From Phoronis australis (lineage: Eukaryota; Phoronida; Phoronidae), in assembly GCA_002633005.1 (NCBI GenBank), contig NMRA01000316.1, forward strand, positions 13,598 to 77,597: a stretch of 64,000 nucleotides of DNA, given 5' to 3'. A program made the position numbers and the translations under genes. This document shows, one piece after another, positions 34,023 through 45,478 of this stretch (positions are counted from its first letter, which is position 1; the number at the start of each line of letters is the position of its first letter). Under the pieces are notes generated by a model. That model was not told where the DNA came from. It made no database searches and saw only the letters and a list, made by a program, of their open reading frames with translations.

Positions 34023-36421
34023 AAAAATGAAATTAGAAAACTTCCGGTTATATGGAGCGGTCGTTCCGTCGTTTCAAGATTTGGTAAAGTAATGAGTCGA
34101 ATTGCTTGATTTTTTGGAGTGTTTGAGACTTGTAAAAATAAAATGCGTATTCTGTTCTCTGTCATGTCATTTAAAACATTCACAAGATAATTCAGACATG
34201 TTATGAGTTATTAACGCCAGAAACGTCTTCAGCTGATTTTCCCGTCATTTACACTTACACAGTCGCATCAGCTTATTTTTTGTTGCAATTAGTATTGATG
34301 TTTGTTTAAATTGAGTACCGTACAAATCAGTTCATAATCATAAGCACAAGTATTAACCAACAAAAATGAATTTGTAACAATGTTACACAATAAATATTTG
34401 TAATTCACACATAGTTTGTTCCAGGAGGAAGGCCAAAGGCTAAATGACATTGACATATCATTTGCAAAACTTGAGTGTCAAAAACTTGTGTGTCAAAAAC
34501 TTGCTGTCACTACTATCATAGGCCAAAAGTACATTGTAAGGCAACTTCTAAACATAGCTACGATTATGCAAAATTGGTTCGATAAATGACACTTGTTGAA
34601 CAATCTTTATTCCATTCCGTTCGTATCGTCAGAACATTGGTAAAGAAACTGACCAAGAGACGACAAACGATATTTCGAAAATACTTGTTTCCTCAAGTGG
34701 AAATAAAATGACTCGGTAATACCACCACAAAGTAAAAGCTAATCAAATATGCAATGGTACAGCTTCTGAACATCCTCTCAATGTTACAAATACATAGAAT
34801 ATCTATAAAGTAATATGGAACGAAGAGTTGTATCTGGAAAGTGATTTTGTGAAAGTGAACTTTTCCCCCAGGACTCTTCTATAAATAATATAAAAATAAT
34901 TGCAGGCGGTCTGATACACGTTGTACCAGACGTGCGCAGGCCTCGCATGTGGGCCCATCGCACTGATCACCTGGAAATATTTTTATGTTTTATTAATATA
35001 TGGCTTTTTAACAAAAAACTGAGCTAATTTTCAGTATCACATTGAGCGTGAATGGTTAATTGCCACAACAGTATCAGTGCCACTATTCAGTAGTGGAGAT
35101 AACCAGCGATTAAATTGAAAACGTCAAAATTTGGAAGGACCAGTTGGCACTGTAATTTTCTTTAGGGTTTTGTGACCCCAACAGATATTCAATGTTCGAA
35201 AGTAAACTTGTATAGTATATTTTTTATAAATTAAGTTTTTGCACTAATACACAGTGAAGGGAGTTCAGTTTTAAGTGTTATATTTTTGCCTGCAGAAGAA
35301 AAAAGTCATGAAATCAAACCACCAACTGAAACAAAATACCACAAAACTTGAAATAGAGAACATGAGAGGTAAAGACTCAGGTTATGAAAGGTGTTCTGTA
35401 AGCCTTATTTTTAGTGGTTACCAGATAGCACAGAACACACAAAATAGACATTTGTCATTTTTTTATTTTCCCAGTTCCAATGAGTAAGTATCAGGGGTCT
35501 GGAATTCCCCTGCATTACTTTACAATTGGTAAGTGAAAAATTACAACACGAATATGCAATGGGATTTTTTCAATAACAAACAGGAAAAAACATAACAACA
35601 TTACATTAAGTGTTGCATACATTTCTGAGAACGAATACAAAAACACCCTTTGCATACCATGAAAATTTATCCCCTTCTCAAGTGCTGCAGTACTTCGATT
35701 TTTAAAAATATTCATGAATGCCCCCATTTGTTGAAACGGATATCAATATAAAGAAGAAAGTTTAAATGTTTCGATGGCATACTTTTCATTTTCCACCTCT
35801 TTTCATCATGCTAATATATATGAGCTTCTGAAAATCATGAAAAATGGCAAAATTTCGCTCTTGCTGAATTTTGGATATATTGGTAAACCATGGCTTATGT
35901 ATTGTAAGCATAGTGACGAATGATAAACTGCATTTAGGTCGATCCAAAATTCATACAAAATCACAAAATTCAATGTAAGATACTTCACGTTTGTTTGCTC
36001 CGGGTGGCTCATGGTCACGTGTATATTCATGACTGAATGGACTGAATGTNTAATTTGCATATGACCTGACCCTCTTTTCAGTATAAGTGTTGTGCGCTGA
36101 CTCGATTTACTGACATTGTGGCAGTGCATATTTGGCGTCAGTGAGGAGAGCCAGGGAGCGGCAGTATTGAGGTATTTTTCATGGTGTTTTCGTATTTGGT
36201 ATTTCCGAATTTGCATTTTGTCTGTATCTATGAGGTTTGCTATGCATTTTGTTTTTTATTTTTAGAACTGAAACAGAGAAGAACTGTGAAAATGTCAATG
36301 AGAAATGTTTCACGTCTCTCAATAAAGCACTTTTAAAAGATGTAACTCCTCTTGACTTGCCAAGCACTCACAAGCATACTTTGTGGCTCTGCTACAATTA
36401 GCACTGCCATAATCGTATTTC
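34023..36421. other. No gene seen, apart from a short structured repeat
   Basis: AT-rich sequence beyond the duplication breakpoint with no fibrinogen domain and no recognisable gene. On the plus strand at about 36265-36393 an acceptor-like TTTTTTATTTTTAG precedes a 40-codon open stretch ending in TAG. It has no recognisable motif and I leave it unassigned. Confidence 0.35.
34902..34957. repeat. Short dispersed hairpin-forming repeat, copy 1
   Basis: GCAGGCGGTCTGATACA then CGT and TTGTACCAGACGTGCGCAGG form a stem (GTCTG-TACA with TGTA-CAGAC) with a tiny loop, followed by CCTC and GGGCCCA. It matches 59447-59507, where the stem is kept although its bases differ. Confidence 0.6.
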
Positions 36422-36736
36422 TTAATTCCGCCACAGTATGCATACTTGGAAGTTAGTTTTGCTAAGTGTTTTTTCCAAATTAAGCCACAACAGTTGTTCA
36501 TCATTAAATGCCTCAGATTCCTCGACGCTGTGGACATTTCCGTCAACACAAAACGCACCCTTGCCATTCTTAAAAAATTGTATATATTTGCTATAATTGC
36601 TTCGAAGGACCGGCAGTAACCGTGGCTGGAATGTCGGCATCTTCGCGACTAAGTCTACAGCTAACTCCTGTTGAAATTCTCCATACTTCAAAATTCTTGT
36701 TTGCAGGTGCTGATAATTGCCGTCAATGGTTTTCAT
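36422..36736 (-). CDS. Hypothetical exon, unknown product
   Basis: This minus-strand frame runs from ATG at 36736 to a stop at 36422, 104 residues. Codon use looks like coding sequence, with few rare runs and mixed charged and hydrophobic residues: MKTIDGNYQHLQTRILKYGE at the start, then MPTFQPRLLPVLRSNYSKY in the middle. Near the end a donor-like TTCCAA|GTATGC occurs, so the true exon may end at about 36436 and be spliced onward. I do not recognise the family and see no membrane segment or cysteine motif. It could be a first coding exon of a host gene read leftwards. Confidence 0.35.
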   Translation of the reverse strand: MKTIDGNYQHLQTRILKYGEFQQELAVDLVAKMPTFQPRLLPVLRSNYSKYIQFFKNGKGAFCVDGNVHSVEESEAFNDEQLLWLNLEKTLSKTNFQVCILWRN

Positions 36737-38214
36737 AATGAGAGACTAGAAATCCGAGTTGTCACACACGCCCACTGGCCTGGTGCTACCTTACATTTTC
36801 ACTGGCCACCTTGCTACAGTCGACTTGCGCAATAGCCGAATTAGTGTCCACATTTGTGGTCACGTGCCGGGTACAGACCCATGAGACAAGTTGCAGCAAC
36901 AAATTCAGTACGAATCCATAAACCCTTTTACACGCACAATTAAATGCGCAAAACTGCTCCTGTATTTCTTAAACCTTTAATTTAATGCTCAAGCTGTACA
37001 ACGAGTGCGTGCTGAAGCACAACTTTGATCTTGAACCAAAGATGGACTCCTTGCATCAGGACCTTAGTAAGCGGGGGGAGGGAGAGTGCCACCCCAAAAA
37101 AAATGCATGCCTCAGGGTTAAACCATGGCAACCGACAAAGGTGTGCGGCTGGGGAAAGACAAAAAAGAAAGACTTCGAATACTGATCAGAGAGAAAACTC
37201 AAGATAACTTTGACAACACGGTATCAGTGTATGGTTTACCATTTGAGGGCCCTGACCAGGACAATTGTTGTTAGGGTCTCCGTTTTTGCAGCATAGGTCG
37301 TCTAATCGCTAGTGAAAATGTGCACTTAATCATTCATGCATGTATTTCGAAAATTCAAGAAAATTTGTAAAGCAAAAATTTTGCGGAGCGTATTAAAGGA
37401 GCAAGCCACCCAAAAAACAACCTAATTTGTATCAATTTAGATCAAGTAGTTCTATTCCATAACGGCACGAACGGTTGCGTTACCTGATGTGTTGAAATTA
37501 TCCAATGACGTAATTGGTTTCACACTCAGTCTGTTCAGCAGTTCACAACACAGATTACTGGTGTCAGATTATCGCTTGAATGGGGCTATTCGGAGAATTC
37601 TCCTCGCGGTGTCGCTGCTGTACTAGTGGTGATTGAATTGCGCATGCGTGGCTGNGTCAGCTTATCGCTTGAATTCATCGTTTTACACCAATAAATCATC
37701 AAACTTCGATGTAAAACCCTTAAAAATACACAGAGTTCGTATAAAAACGTGTTGTTTTATTTCGCTGGTATTTGGACATGGCCGTAGCCTACAACGGCTC
37801 GGCATTCCAATAAGGTCCGTAGCAGGAGTTTGGGGTCTTTTCGGAGATAAATTCGAAGTATTTTCCGTGAGATACAGACAGGAGAACCTAGTCTGTGTTG
37901 TTTAGAATTGTGATTTTTTGAGTTCTAAACAGGCAAAACGCTCATTATCCTGGCCAGTGGCTCGGAGCCCGGTCAGGCCCGTCGCGGCCGGCCGGATTGA
38001 CTCGTTATCCCGACCAGTGGTTCGGAAACTGTTCAGACATCACGGACATAAACCAGCCAAAGTTGGAAACTAAACTTCTAGTCAGGAAAATACTACACTA
38101 GTGAGCCAAAGTAATGTGCACATGATTATGTTGGTGAATTAGCCACGAAACTGCAAATCTACTTTCTCGTCGGGGCCGCGAATTCAGACTCCGCTTTGTC
38201 CACAGCACCGTCAG
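36737..38214. other. No gene seen; small internal repeat
   Basis: Mixed sequence, CG-richer at 37600-38060. A ~65-bp imperfect tandem pair occurs at 37935-38040 (CATTATCCTGGCCAGTGG and CGTTATCCCGACCAGTGG). The N at 37654 is followed by GTCAGCTTATCGCTTGAAT, close to GTCAGATTATCGCTTGAAT about 90 bp upstream, suggesting an imperfect contig join. Confidence 0.35.
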
Positions 38215-38459
38215 CATGCTCACACCCAGCCTTCAATATAGGGGGGCTCGAATTTCTGACGTTGTGGACCTTTTGGTAACAAAAAAGCGGGTGAGCTAAA
38301 AAAACGGGGCACCACTATGAACTGCGCGATTGTGCTTATTTAGAGGACTTTAGTCTCATTTTCTCGGACTTTTTGTTTCCCAGAGGCGGACCTTTTTGTC
38401 CACTTCGCCACTTTGCCATAGTTCGTTCGAGCCCCCGAGCCCCCCTGGGTGCGCGCATG
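38215..38459 (+). mobile_element. MITE copy 3 (CATGCGCGCACCCAG family), most complete
   Basis: A 245-bp element with inverted ends. The left is CATGCTCACACCCAGCC followed by GGGGGGCTCGAATTTCTGAC. The right is GTTCGTTCGAGCCCCCGAG followed by CCCTGGGTGCGCGCATG. The interior holds TGTGGACCTTTTGG, GGGGCACCAC, TCTCGGACTTTTTGTTTCCC and CACTTCGCC. It has no coding capacity, is bounded by CATG at both ends, and is the best reference copy in the window. Confidence 0.85.
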
Positions 38460-38757
38460 GTCAGGGCAGAAGCTGTACATTGACAATCATTATTTGAATA
38501 ATGTAAATATAAATAAAGATTCCCCTAACCCCTGGCCGTGGGATGGAAATCGAGTTGTTTCACAACAGTTTCTGCCATCTAACACTAAATTAGCATGAGC
38601 TCACACGGCCTCGGTGTCCCGTCAATTAGTTTTATTGCACTTAAAGCCGGTAATGCAGGGATTTATTCATTGCTGGCTTCTCAAATCATGTTTGCACCTC
38701 AGGAACACTCCAAAGGCATTAAAAATTGCATCTGATGAGACAGACTTTGTTTCAGTT

Positions 38758-38766
38758 TTATATAAG
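38758..38766 (+). promoter_or_regulatory. TATA box upstream of the 38817 exon
   Basis: TTATATAAG lies 51 bp before an ATG in good context (GTCAACATGGCA). This spacing would leave a leader of about 25 bases. Confidence 0.45.
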
Positions 38767-38816
38767 TATTGGTTAGGGTGAGAAAAATTCATTTTGAAAC
38801 AGAACGCTCAGTCAAC

Positions 38817-38993
38817 ATGGCAACTCGCAATGCCCCGCGACTTAGACGAGAGCTCATCAGTCCCGACGAAGACATCGCAGGTGGATCGTTAGGTTTCACA
38901 GGCTATCAGTTCGAACAGGAATACAGTGATGAAGAAATACTAAAGAGGCGCCGTGAACAAGCTCAGACAAGGGAACGTAGGGATAGTTATTTG
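38817..38993 (+). CDS. Putative first exon; N-terminus resembling P2RX7_C-type proteins
   Basis: From ATG 38817 (context AACATGGC) the frame encodes MATRNAPRLRRELISPDEDI, then GFTGYQFEQEYSDEEILKRR and an Arg/Gln/Glu-rich tail. The YQFEPEYS-EE-like acidic stretch resembles the N-terminus of metazoan proteins that carry the P2X7 intracellular (ballast) domain, a family expanded in many marine invertebrates. The WC-CG-C and C-CC motifs that would prove it are not seen here and would have to lie in a later exon. The frame stays open to 39113, but a donor such as AAC|GTAGGG near 38981 may end the exon earlier. A TATA box sits upstream. The assignment is tentative. Confidence 0.3.
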
Positions 38994-39276
38994 GCAAGCT
39001 GGGATTCGTCAGGCACTCACGCGGCTGTCGACCACTGCAGGCCACAGACAAGGCCTCATACTTGCTATTTACAGCGTACTTTTCATTTTTCACTACTGCG
39101 ATCCACTTCCTAAACATTTCGGACTCTCGAGAAGTCGAAAAAACGATATTCCCGCTTTCCTCGCAGCTGCATAGCTCGCACAAGCGGGAACGATGCACCG
39201 CAACATAGCGGCATTCACTCTCATTTAGTGCAGATGAACCACTGACGTCGCTAGCGTCGTTTCTCACCTTCCTCAC
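38990..39276 (-). pseudogene. Degenerate THAP-like segment
   Basis: The minus-strand frame reads CELCSCEESGNIVFSTSRES, then EMFRKWIAVVKNEKY and SVACSGRQP. The spacing of the first cysteines, the F, the KW and the later cysteine recalls THAP zinc-finger domains (C-x2-4-C ... F-FP ... KW ... C-x2-H). However the final histidine is arginine and the FP is not clear. It lies antisense to the end of the 38817 frame. It may be a decayed THAP domain of a P-element-like or host gene, or chance. Confidence 0.25.
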
Positions 39277-39916
39277 AGGTTAACGAGACACCTCTTGGCA
39301 AGATAAGGTCGACCATGTGCGAGGCGATGTGGATATAGACCAATTAAGAGTGAAGTACGGCTGACAGCAGGCAAAAATGCCCAGAGGGGTGATAAACCCA
39401 ATGTCACCGATTTGAACCATACTATGCATTTTAGTTACCTTTGGGATGATAAACAAAACAGTAAAGTCCAATCTCATTTTACCTTGTTTAAGTGGGATAA
39501 ATCAGGGAGCCTCTATTTTGGGGGGTATGCCATGCAACGAACTCGCCGAAAATGCCTTATTTGCACTGCACAATAAAAAATATCGGCGCACGAGATCATT
39601 ATTAGTTTGTAATTTTTAAATAAAGCAAGTCTTCGGCTTTACAAAGACGTTAAGCAATACTCATTAACTCTGCTGCTAAGTTAAAAATTTCATGCATAAA
39701 GTATAGAGGGGTCAGAGGTTAACAAGGCATTGCAATTTCGCCACACTTTGAGCCCGTATATCTCAGCTGGCACAACACTGATCAACACCAGACTATTACA
39801 CAAGACGTTTCTATCTTATTGCTGTTGATTAGTACAATAAAATTTTCTGGCGNCACTTTAGTGGTGGCAAAAAGGTTCCGGTTGGCGAATCCTGACTTGC
39901 TGTGTTATCTGCTAGT
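39277..39916. other. No gene seen
   Basis: No coding signal is recognised. A 20-bp motif near 39765 (CGTATATCTCAGCTGGCAC) recurs inverted near 43710, marking a diverged dispersed repeat. One N lies at 39853. Confidence 0.3.
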
Positions 39917-40302
39917 ATGATGGAGTGTGATGAAGTGTATGGAACCTCAGAAGAATGTCCTCTGCACATGTGTGAAATCTTGATGCAGCATAAAGTGAGT
40001 AGCAAACCACCGCACCTACAGACTGTGCGGCAACTGATTTTGGCGAGAGTTGGACAATTTACATATGCGTGTTCACCGGACCCGTGTCACGCCTGTGTGA
40101 CTGCGTCCAAGGCAAGGGCAAGACACCGGGCTCATCTTGGAATTCTGTGGAAACCATGTAGACTCTGCAAACACCCATTTCATTAGTGGTAGCTCGCGTG
40201 CCAAGCCTGAAGTGGGGATGCAGGTTGAAATGTCTAAAGTCAACTTACTTTCACAGGAACTCACCAATGTCAATGCATTTGTGTTCTTTCCTATTGGATC
40301 TG
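39917..40302 (+). CDS. Putative exon of unknown product, with an apparent frame change
   Basis: The first frame starts at tandem ATGs (39917) after an acceptor-like TATCTGCTAG. It reads MMECDEVYGTSEECPLHMCE through about 40130. From about 40101 a second frame is open to a strong donor, GGATCTG|GTGAGTACT, ending the exon at 40302. It reads LILEFCGNHVDSANTHF and then VNLLSQELTNVNAFVFFP. Both parts look like real coding sequence, so either a one-base error or mutation lies between about 40100 and 40135, or two exons abut. I recognise no family. A possible next exon follows the acceptor TTTTTCAG at about 41304. Confidence 0.4.
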
Positions 40303-41789
40303 GTGAGTACTACTACTGCTTTGTTTGAATTTGAGGTTATCACGATAGCATTGTGGCGGTAAGTAAGTTTTGTGGATACATGATTCGAGAACCAGTTAGC
40401 ACCGCTAGAAACAACAGATGTTATTCTATTACAGTACCCTGCAATGCAAGTTACTTATCCCTCCTTTCAGGAAGATCACAAACTGTGGGACCACGCATGT
40501 ACCACAAAAATGTAACAACAGTACTTGTTTTTGAACATGTAGTATAGACAGTGCTTTTTATTGTACACACTGGTGAAATTTAGTAGTCCTATGCCTGCAT
40601 CACTGTAAACAACTGATTAACTGTCTTGTGTTCCTAAGGGCAAATCAGTGATATACCTGCCCTGTCGTCGTTGTTGGAGTCTAGGCTAGCCTAGAGCTAT
40701 TCAGTCCACTTACTAGTAGCGTCTTGTGTTAGTTGTAAGTTTAGTCTGAGATTATGTGCACCTAGTGACCTGTACTTGAACTGCAAGCGGAAAATGCAAT
40801 ATCTCATTGACTTTCACTTTTCAACAACCGATATTGTTGTTATGCGTCTTCTTTTTAGTTCATTACTGGAAGTATTTTTTCAATAGATATATTGATGAAT
40901 GCTGTAGTTATAGCATTATAAATTCCAATTTTAACTAACAACCTGCACGCTGGAATTTCTTTTCACTTTAGCTGTCAGTGAATTATGTAATTCTGGAAAT
41001 CATAGCGTGTCGTTATGTTTTATGAGTACCACTATGTTGACATTTGTTGTCTGGATATGATATTCATTCGAAGTCCAAAGGAATCCAATCAAATTGGCAA
41101 AAAATAAATCAAGTACCCACAGTGTTTTTTTCTTGTTGTACTTATGGTCGTTTTACATATTGCACTCCATGGGTCAAATGAATTATCTCAACTAAAATCA
41201 TTGGATCACTCAGCGGCAGTCACACCTGTGTAGTGGCTGGGCTCGGCAAAGTTCTGCAAAAAGTGTATAACTCAAGAGTGTTACAACCTGCCTGTCATTT
41301 TTCAGAAAGTAGAGCAACAAAGCAGACCCCGCAAAAACTGCACAGGCGATGAAGACGGGTGAGCAGTTTTGGGAGGAAGGCTGGCTGACACTACAACAGT
41401 ATAAAGGTTTCTTTTCACGCTTGGCTGCCTTGAACTGCGCTGGAAAATGGTCAAATGAGGGAGATGATGAACTTGACAGTCAGTGATGTCCAGTAATACT
41501 CCGGATTTCATCTTTGTTCGAACATTATACAATCTGTTGGGTTGTCTGAGTGATTTAACCAGTTGTTATTGATGTGATATTGTAGAAACTGAGATAAATG
41601 TAAAGTGCAATATAGCAACACTTGCTGTGATTTTGTCAGTAAAATTTAGGATGTTTAGTCAGTGTTCTGGTTGAAACTTTGCTGTCCAATTTATTTAAAA
41701 ATGCTGGTATTTCAGTTTTCATCTTTCAAATTCATATTACACTCAGTCTCTCTTAACTAAAAAGCGAAGCCTTATCTGAGTGTTAACTT
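40303..41789. other. Probable intron/intergenic
   Basis: AT-rich. At 41304-41360 an acceptor CATTTTTCAG, about 55 bp and a donor GACG|GGTGAGCAG could be a small exon of the preceding gene. Its phase gives a stop soon after joining, so it would be a terminal exon at best. Confidence 0.25.
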
Positions 41790-42375
41790 AAGGAAAGGTA
41801 GTGACTTAGGCATACTTGAACCAATTGACTGGCATTTAGATCAAAGAACACATTTGCATATCTCGATTTTCCATGCTACTTTGTACCACTTAACTGGATG
41901 ACCAGTGTTAATTCAACCAGATTACAGTCACATTAAATATCATTTTCACTTTAATCTGTTCCAACATTGTTTTTTGCAGAATGAGAGTTATTTGTACGGT
42001 ATGTGATGATGAGTTAAGGGAGGTGCCGAGGTCACCTGTATTCTAAATTGTTAACATCAGGGGTGTCATGTTTGAGTCAATTCACTGGTATTTAGATCTT
42101 TTAACACATTTAGACATCTCGTGTTTTCCATGGTAGTTTGTATAAATTAACCAGGCAATGAGTGTTAAACCAGATTCTGATCGCATTAAGTGTCACTTTT
42201 TACTTTAAAGTGGTCCAACATTGTATATACAGACTGGGGAGTTACGTATGGGATGAGGAGGTACATGTAAGCAAGATCACCTGTATTTTGAACAACTAAC
42301 ATAGGAGTCTCCTATTTGAGCCAGTCCTTTAGCACTTAGATCAAATACCACATTTAGATATCTCTGATGTGATTT
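41790..42375. repeat. ~250-bp tandem repeat, about 2.4 copies
   Basis: Equivalent points occur at 41831 (GGCATTTAGATCAAA), 42087 (GGTATTTAGATCTTT) and 42332 (GCACTTAGATCAAAT), each followed by ACACATTT or CACATTT and a TATCTC/CATCTC. Later parts of the unit (CCAACATTG, GATCACCTGTATT) also recur. Periods are 256 and 245 bp with considerable divergence, so the duplication is old. Confidence 0.75.
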
Positions 42376-45010
42376 TACCTTAGAAAGTTGGTAGTCTTGC
42401 TATTAAAGCACCTCGAAGACTAATTAGCAGTTACAACCCAATGTGCATGAAGTTATATTTTGAACTGAGTTTCAAAGTTTATATGCTGTATAGTGTTTGT
42501 CTGCTGAGAAGTCATGGAAAAAACATGAGCTACTTGTCGTGTACTTATGGACTTTATACTGAAAGCAGCCTTTATCATCCTCACTTCTTTCACATGACCT
42601 CTGCAGTGGATCATGCTTCCAACATGAAGCATTTATATAGTCAAGTAACAGCTGATCACCTGGAACAGGATACATGTACCTTTGCCCTCTGGAGGACTTG
42701 GAAGTAATATGAATTCACTCTTTAGACTTCTCACAACTAGTCACACACACTTATTCAAGTACGTTCCCCTGTGCCTCCCACTGCGCAGGTGAAGTATCTT
42801 CTCACTGGTAGCTGGTTACATGTAGTCAGCCCCCATTGCTACTTGAAAGTCTCCCATTTTTCACTTGTGTCAATCACAGCAAAATGCGCGCAGATAACAA
42901 AATGATAACATTAGCCAGCCATACCACTTCAAAAGTGAAGTTATTGTGACATTGGCGGCTATACACTGTATAACGTCCACGGAATGACTGACCAATGGTT
43001 TTGCATTTGCCTTGCCTGTAATTGCCAATGAATCTTTCACCTTGACACTGTCCTCCGCTTTCAACGCCCTGCATCAAAACCACTTGAAGATTCTTAAAGA
43101 AATGTTTGTTCAGACACACACCACAGCTAACCCACAGTAAGCATCTTTGTAAACAGGACAATCACAGATAAAACCATAAATAAATGATCTTGTTCATACA
43201 ACACTGTAAGATTTGGAACGTCGCAAGTGGGGAGAGGGCAACACGATTTTTGAAGGAAAATGTTATGAAAATGATTTGTCGGCGTTTTTTTTTTGTTTTT
43301 AGCCGTGCAAATAAGATTACTGAGCTTTGTGAAACCAGTGAGATTTGAATTTCGACTCTCACAAAAGGTGTCCTGCCAAAACTACTGCTATTTGCGTAGT
43401 AAGTATCCTAATTCCATGACTACGAGCACTTTTTAGAAATAAAGTAGTGTACCCTCGGTGCCTAGAAAATACGAAATTTGATGAATGATAAATTGATTCG
43501 CCGTTTGCTGGGCAACTATTAACAAATGTTCACTTTTTGTTGACGTTTGTCGGCATTACTCATTGTGGTGAAATGGCGTAACCACCAGTCATTTTTGACT
43601 TCAAATGACATGAAATCCGTTCGCGCCAGGAAATTTTTTTGTCTTATTTTGTAGACCTAAAATAGCTCAACACATTGGTTGGCACTAAAATGTTCTGAAA
43701 CCTGTGCCAGCTGAGATATCGGGATACGAATTTAGCCAATTTTGACAGTTTCAAAAATCACTAAAAGTACTCATCTTATGCGGCTCTAAAAACAGACAAA
43801 AATTTATCGAAATTTTTAAAATTTTCATGAATAAAGTAGTCGAAGGTCACACCTGATCAATAACACAGGTTCAATATTTCAACGTTACTTCCACTGCGTA
43901 ACGTAACTGTCGGAATTTCACTAAAACTGAACTGCCGCCAAGCTGAAAACTTGTCGGAAACAAATAGTATCCATGGAAACCAAAAGGGGGCATTTTGAAA
44001 AAAATAAAGGTGGTCTGGAGTCAGTGGGGCCAGTGTCATCTCACAGACAAAATATAAAGAGAATCTGTGACATAGCGTTTATCACCCTCTGCCTGGTCCA
44101 TTCGCGAACATGCTCTTAATAAGGCAAAAAAGACTAATCAAATCGGGTGGCATTCTCCTTTTATTCAGTTCAAGTTTTTCAGTAGTCCATAGGCGGTGCA
44201 CTGCAGGGGGGGACTTTTTTCAGTGCTGCGCCCTCTATACACCTCCGACATGACACTGCCAACTACTCATGAGGGGAAGTTGAGATTTCAAATTCATCAA
44301 AAACACAAAACATTCGTGCACAGCACCGTAGCTGTCTTGTAAGAAATGGTGATGCGTCACTGAACTTAGTTGAAGGCTGAAGGACGGACTTGCAAAAATT
44401 CGAACCATCATCACACCACCATATCGCAAAGAAGGACTCTAAACGATAACAGTGATATTCATGAATGTGTTGAATTTTAAATTCTAAAATTTACAAACCG
44501 TAGATCGGATCTAAAAAGAAATTCAAGTCATTGCTCTTAAATTTGGAAAGCCGTCTTTGTTCCTTGATGCTTGTAGTTCCCAGTAGTATTGTGCAATGAA
44601 TTTAGGTTCTTTTAAACCGAATCGTTTGCTTGACATTCACGTGCATACTGCAAAGGCTGGACACGTCGTGACTCAGTGACGCACCCACGTTAAAAATAAG
44701 GTGTTGGCTGCCCGCGTAGAATCCGCGCACAGTGATTGACGGGAAAAGAACTTGAACTGCAGGAGTTGAAGTGTGTGCATTTTTGGGACACGCGTTCCAT
44801 AGCATTTTCCCCAGCCGCCCGGCGGCAGAAGCTGGACCAGTGGCTGTGTTAGTCAACAGCTCTATAGGCCAAGGATTTCGGAATCATATCTTTCAAAAAA
44901 ATCTTCAGAAAATGACCGTATTAAAATAAACTTTTCGTGAAACTGGGTCAAACAGAACGACCTTGGAGCCAGAACACGGGTATAGGTTCGAGCTAAGCCG
45001 CACGTCTCAA
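42376..45010. other. No gene seen
   Basis: Mixed AT-rich sequence. Short open frames at 42441-42707 and 42870-43161 have no recognisable domain, and I could not support them as genes. Confidence 0.3.
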
Positions 45011-45114
45011 ATGAATCATAGCGGAGCTGACCAGCGACTGGCATTAGTTCTTCGAATTGCGCATGAATCATAGCGGAGCTGACCAGCGACTAGCATTAGT
45101 TCGTCGAATTGCGC
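45011..45114. repeat. 52-bp tandem duplication
   Basis: Two units start with ATGAATCATAGCGGAGCTGA at 45011 and 45063 and differ at only a few positions (GACTGGCA / GACTAGCA, TTCTTCG / TTCGTCG). Confidence 0.9.
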
Positions 45115-45420
45115 ATGCATGGATCGGACTTCCCGGCGACTAGGACGCCACGACACCTGTCACCCGTGGCGGGAGCAGCTTATTTCTTGACTAACACCTG
45201 CTTCTAAATCTGGATTTAAGCAAAATGACAAAGTCCACGCTTACACATATGCAAGCGTATCCAAATACAATTAAATGTATTTTCACGTGAAACCATTCAA
45301 TGTTCTTTGAACATTGACTTGTGTGAGTTCTTAATTTTCTTACATCTGCCCAATCAGGTAGAACTGCGTTTCAAGTCATTCGCTAGGCACCGGAGGGTTC
45401 AAATTGGAAGTTCGCGTCGT

Positions 45421-45478
45421 ATGACATCGTATGACGTCATATGACGTAGGAGATGCGAGCCTCATTTGCATATATAAG
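45421..45478 (+). promoter_or_regulatory. Promoter-like cluster: CRE sites, octamer, TATA
   Basis: Within about 60 bp are a palindromic CRE (TGACGTCA, 45432-45439), flanking CRE half-sites (ATGACATC, ATGACGTAG), an octamer motif ATTTGCAT (about 45464) and TATATAAG immediately after it (about 45470). Octamer-plus-TATA spacing of this kind is seen in histone and snRNA promoters. The next ATG (45509) opens only a short, unrecognised frame (MPEYMPGKRHLFKGKTS). An unannotated short mRNA or non-coding RNA starting near 45500 is possible. Confidence 0.45.

Noticed and set aside
44602-44856. Minus-strand frame considered as the next BIRC6 exon
   Set aside because: It does not contain the sequence expected after the TPP segment, and splice sites do not fit.
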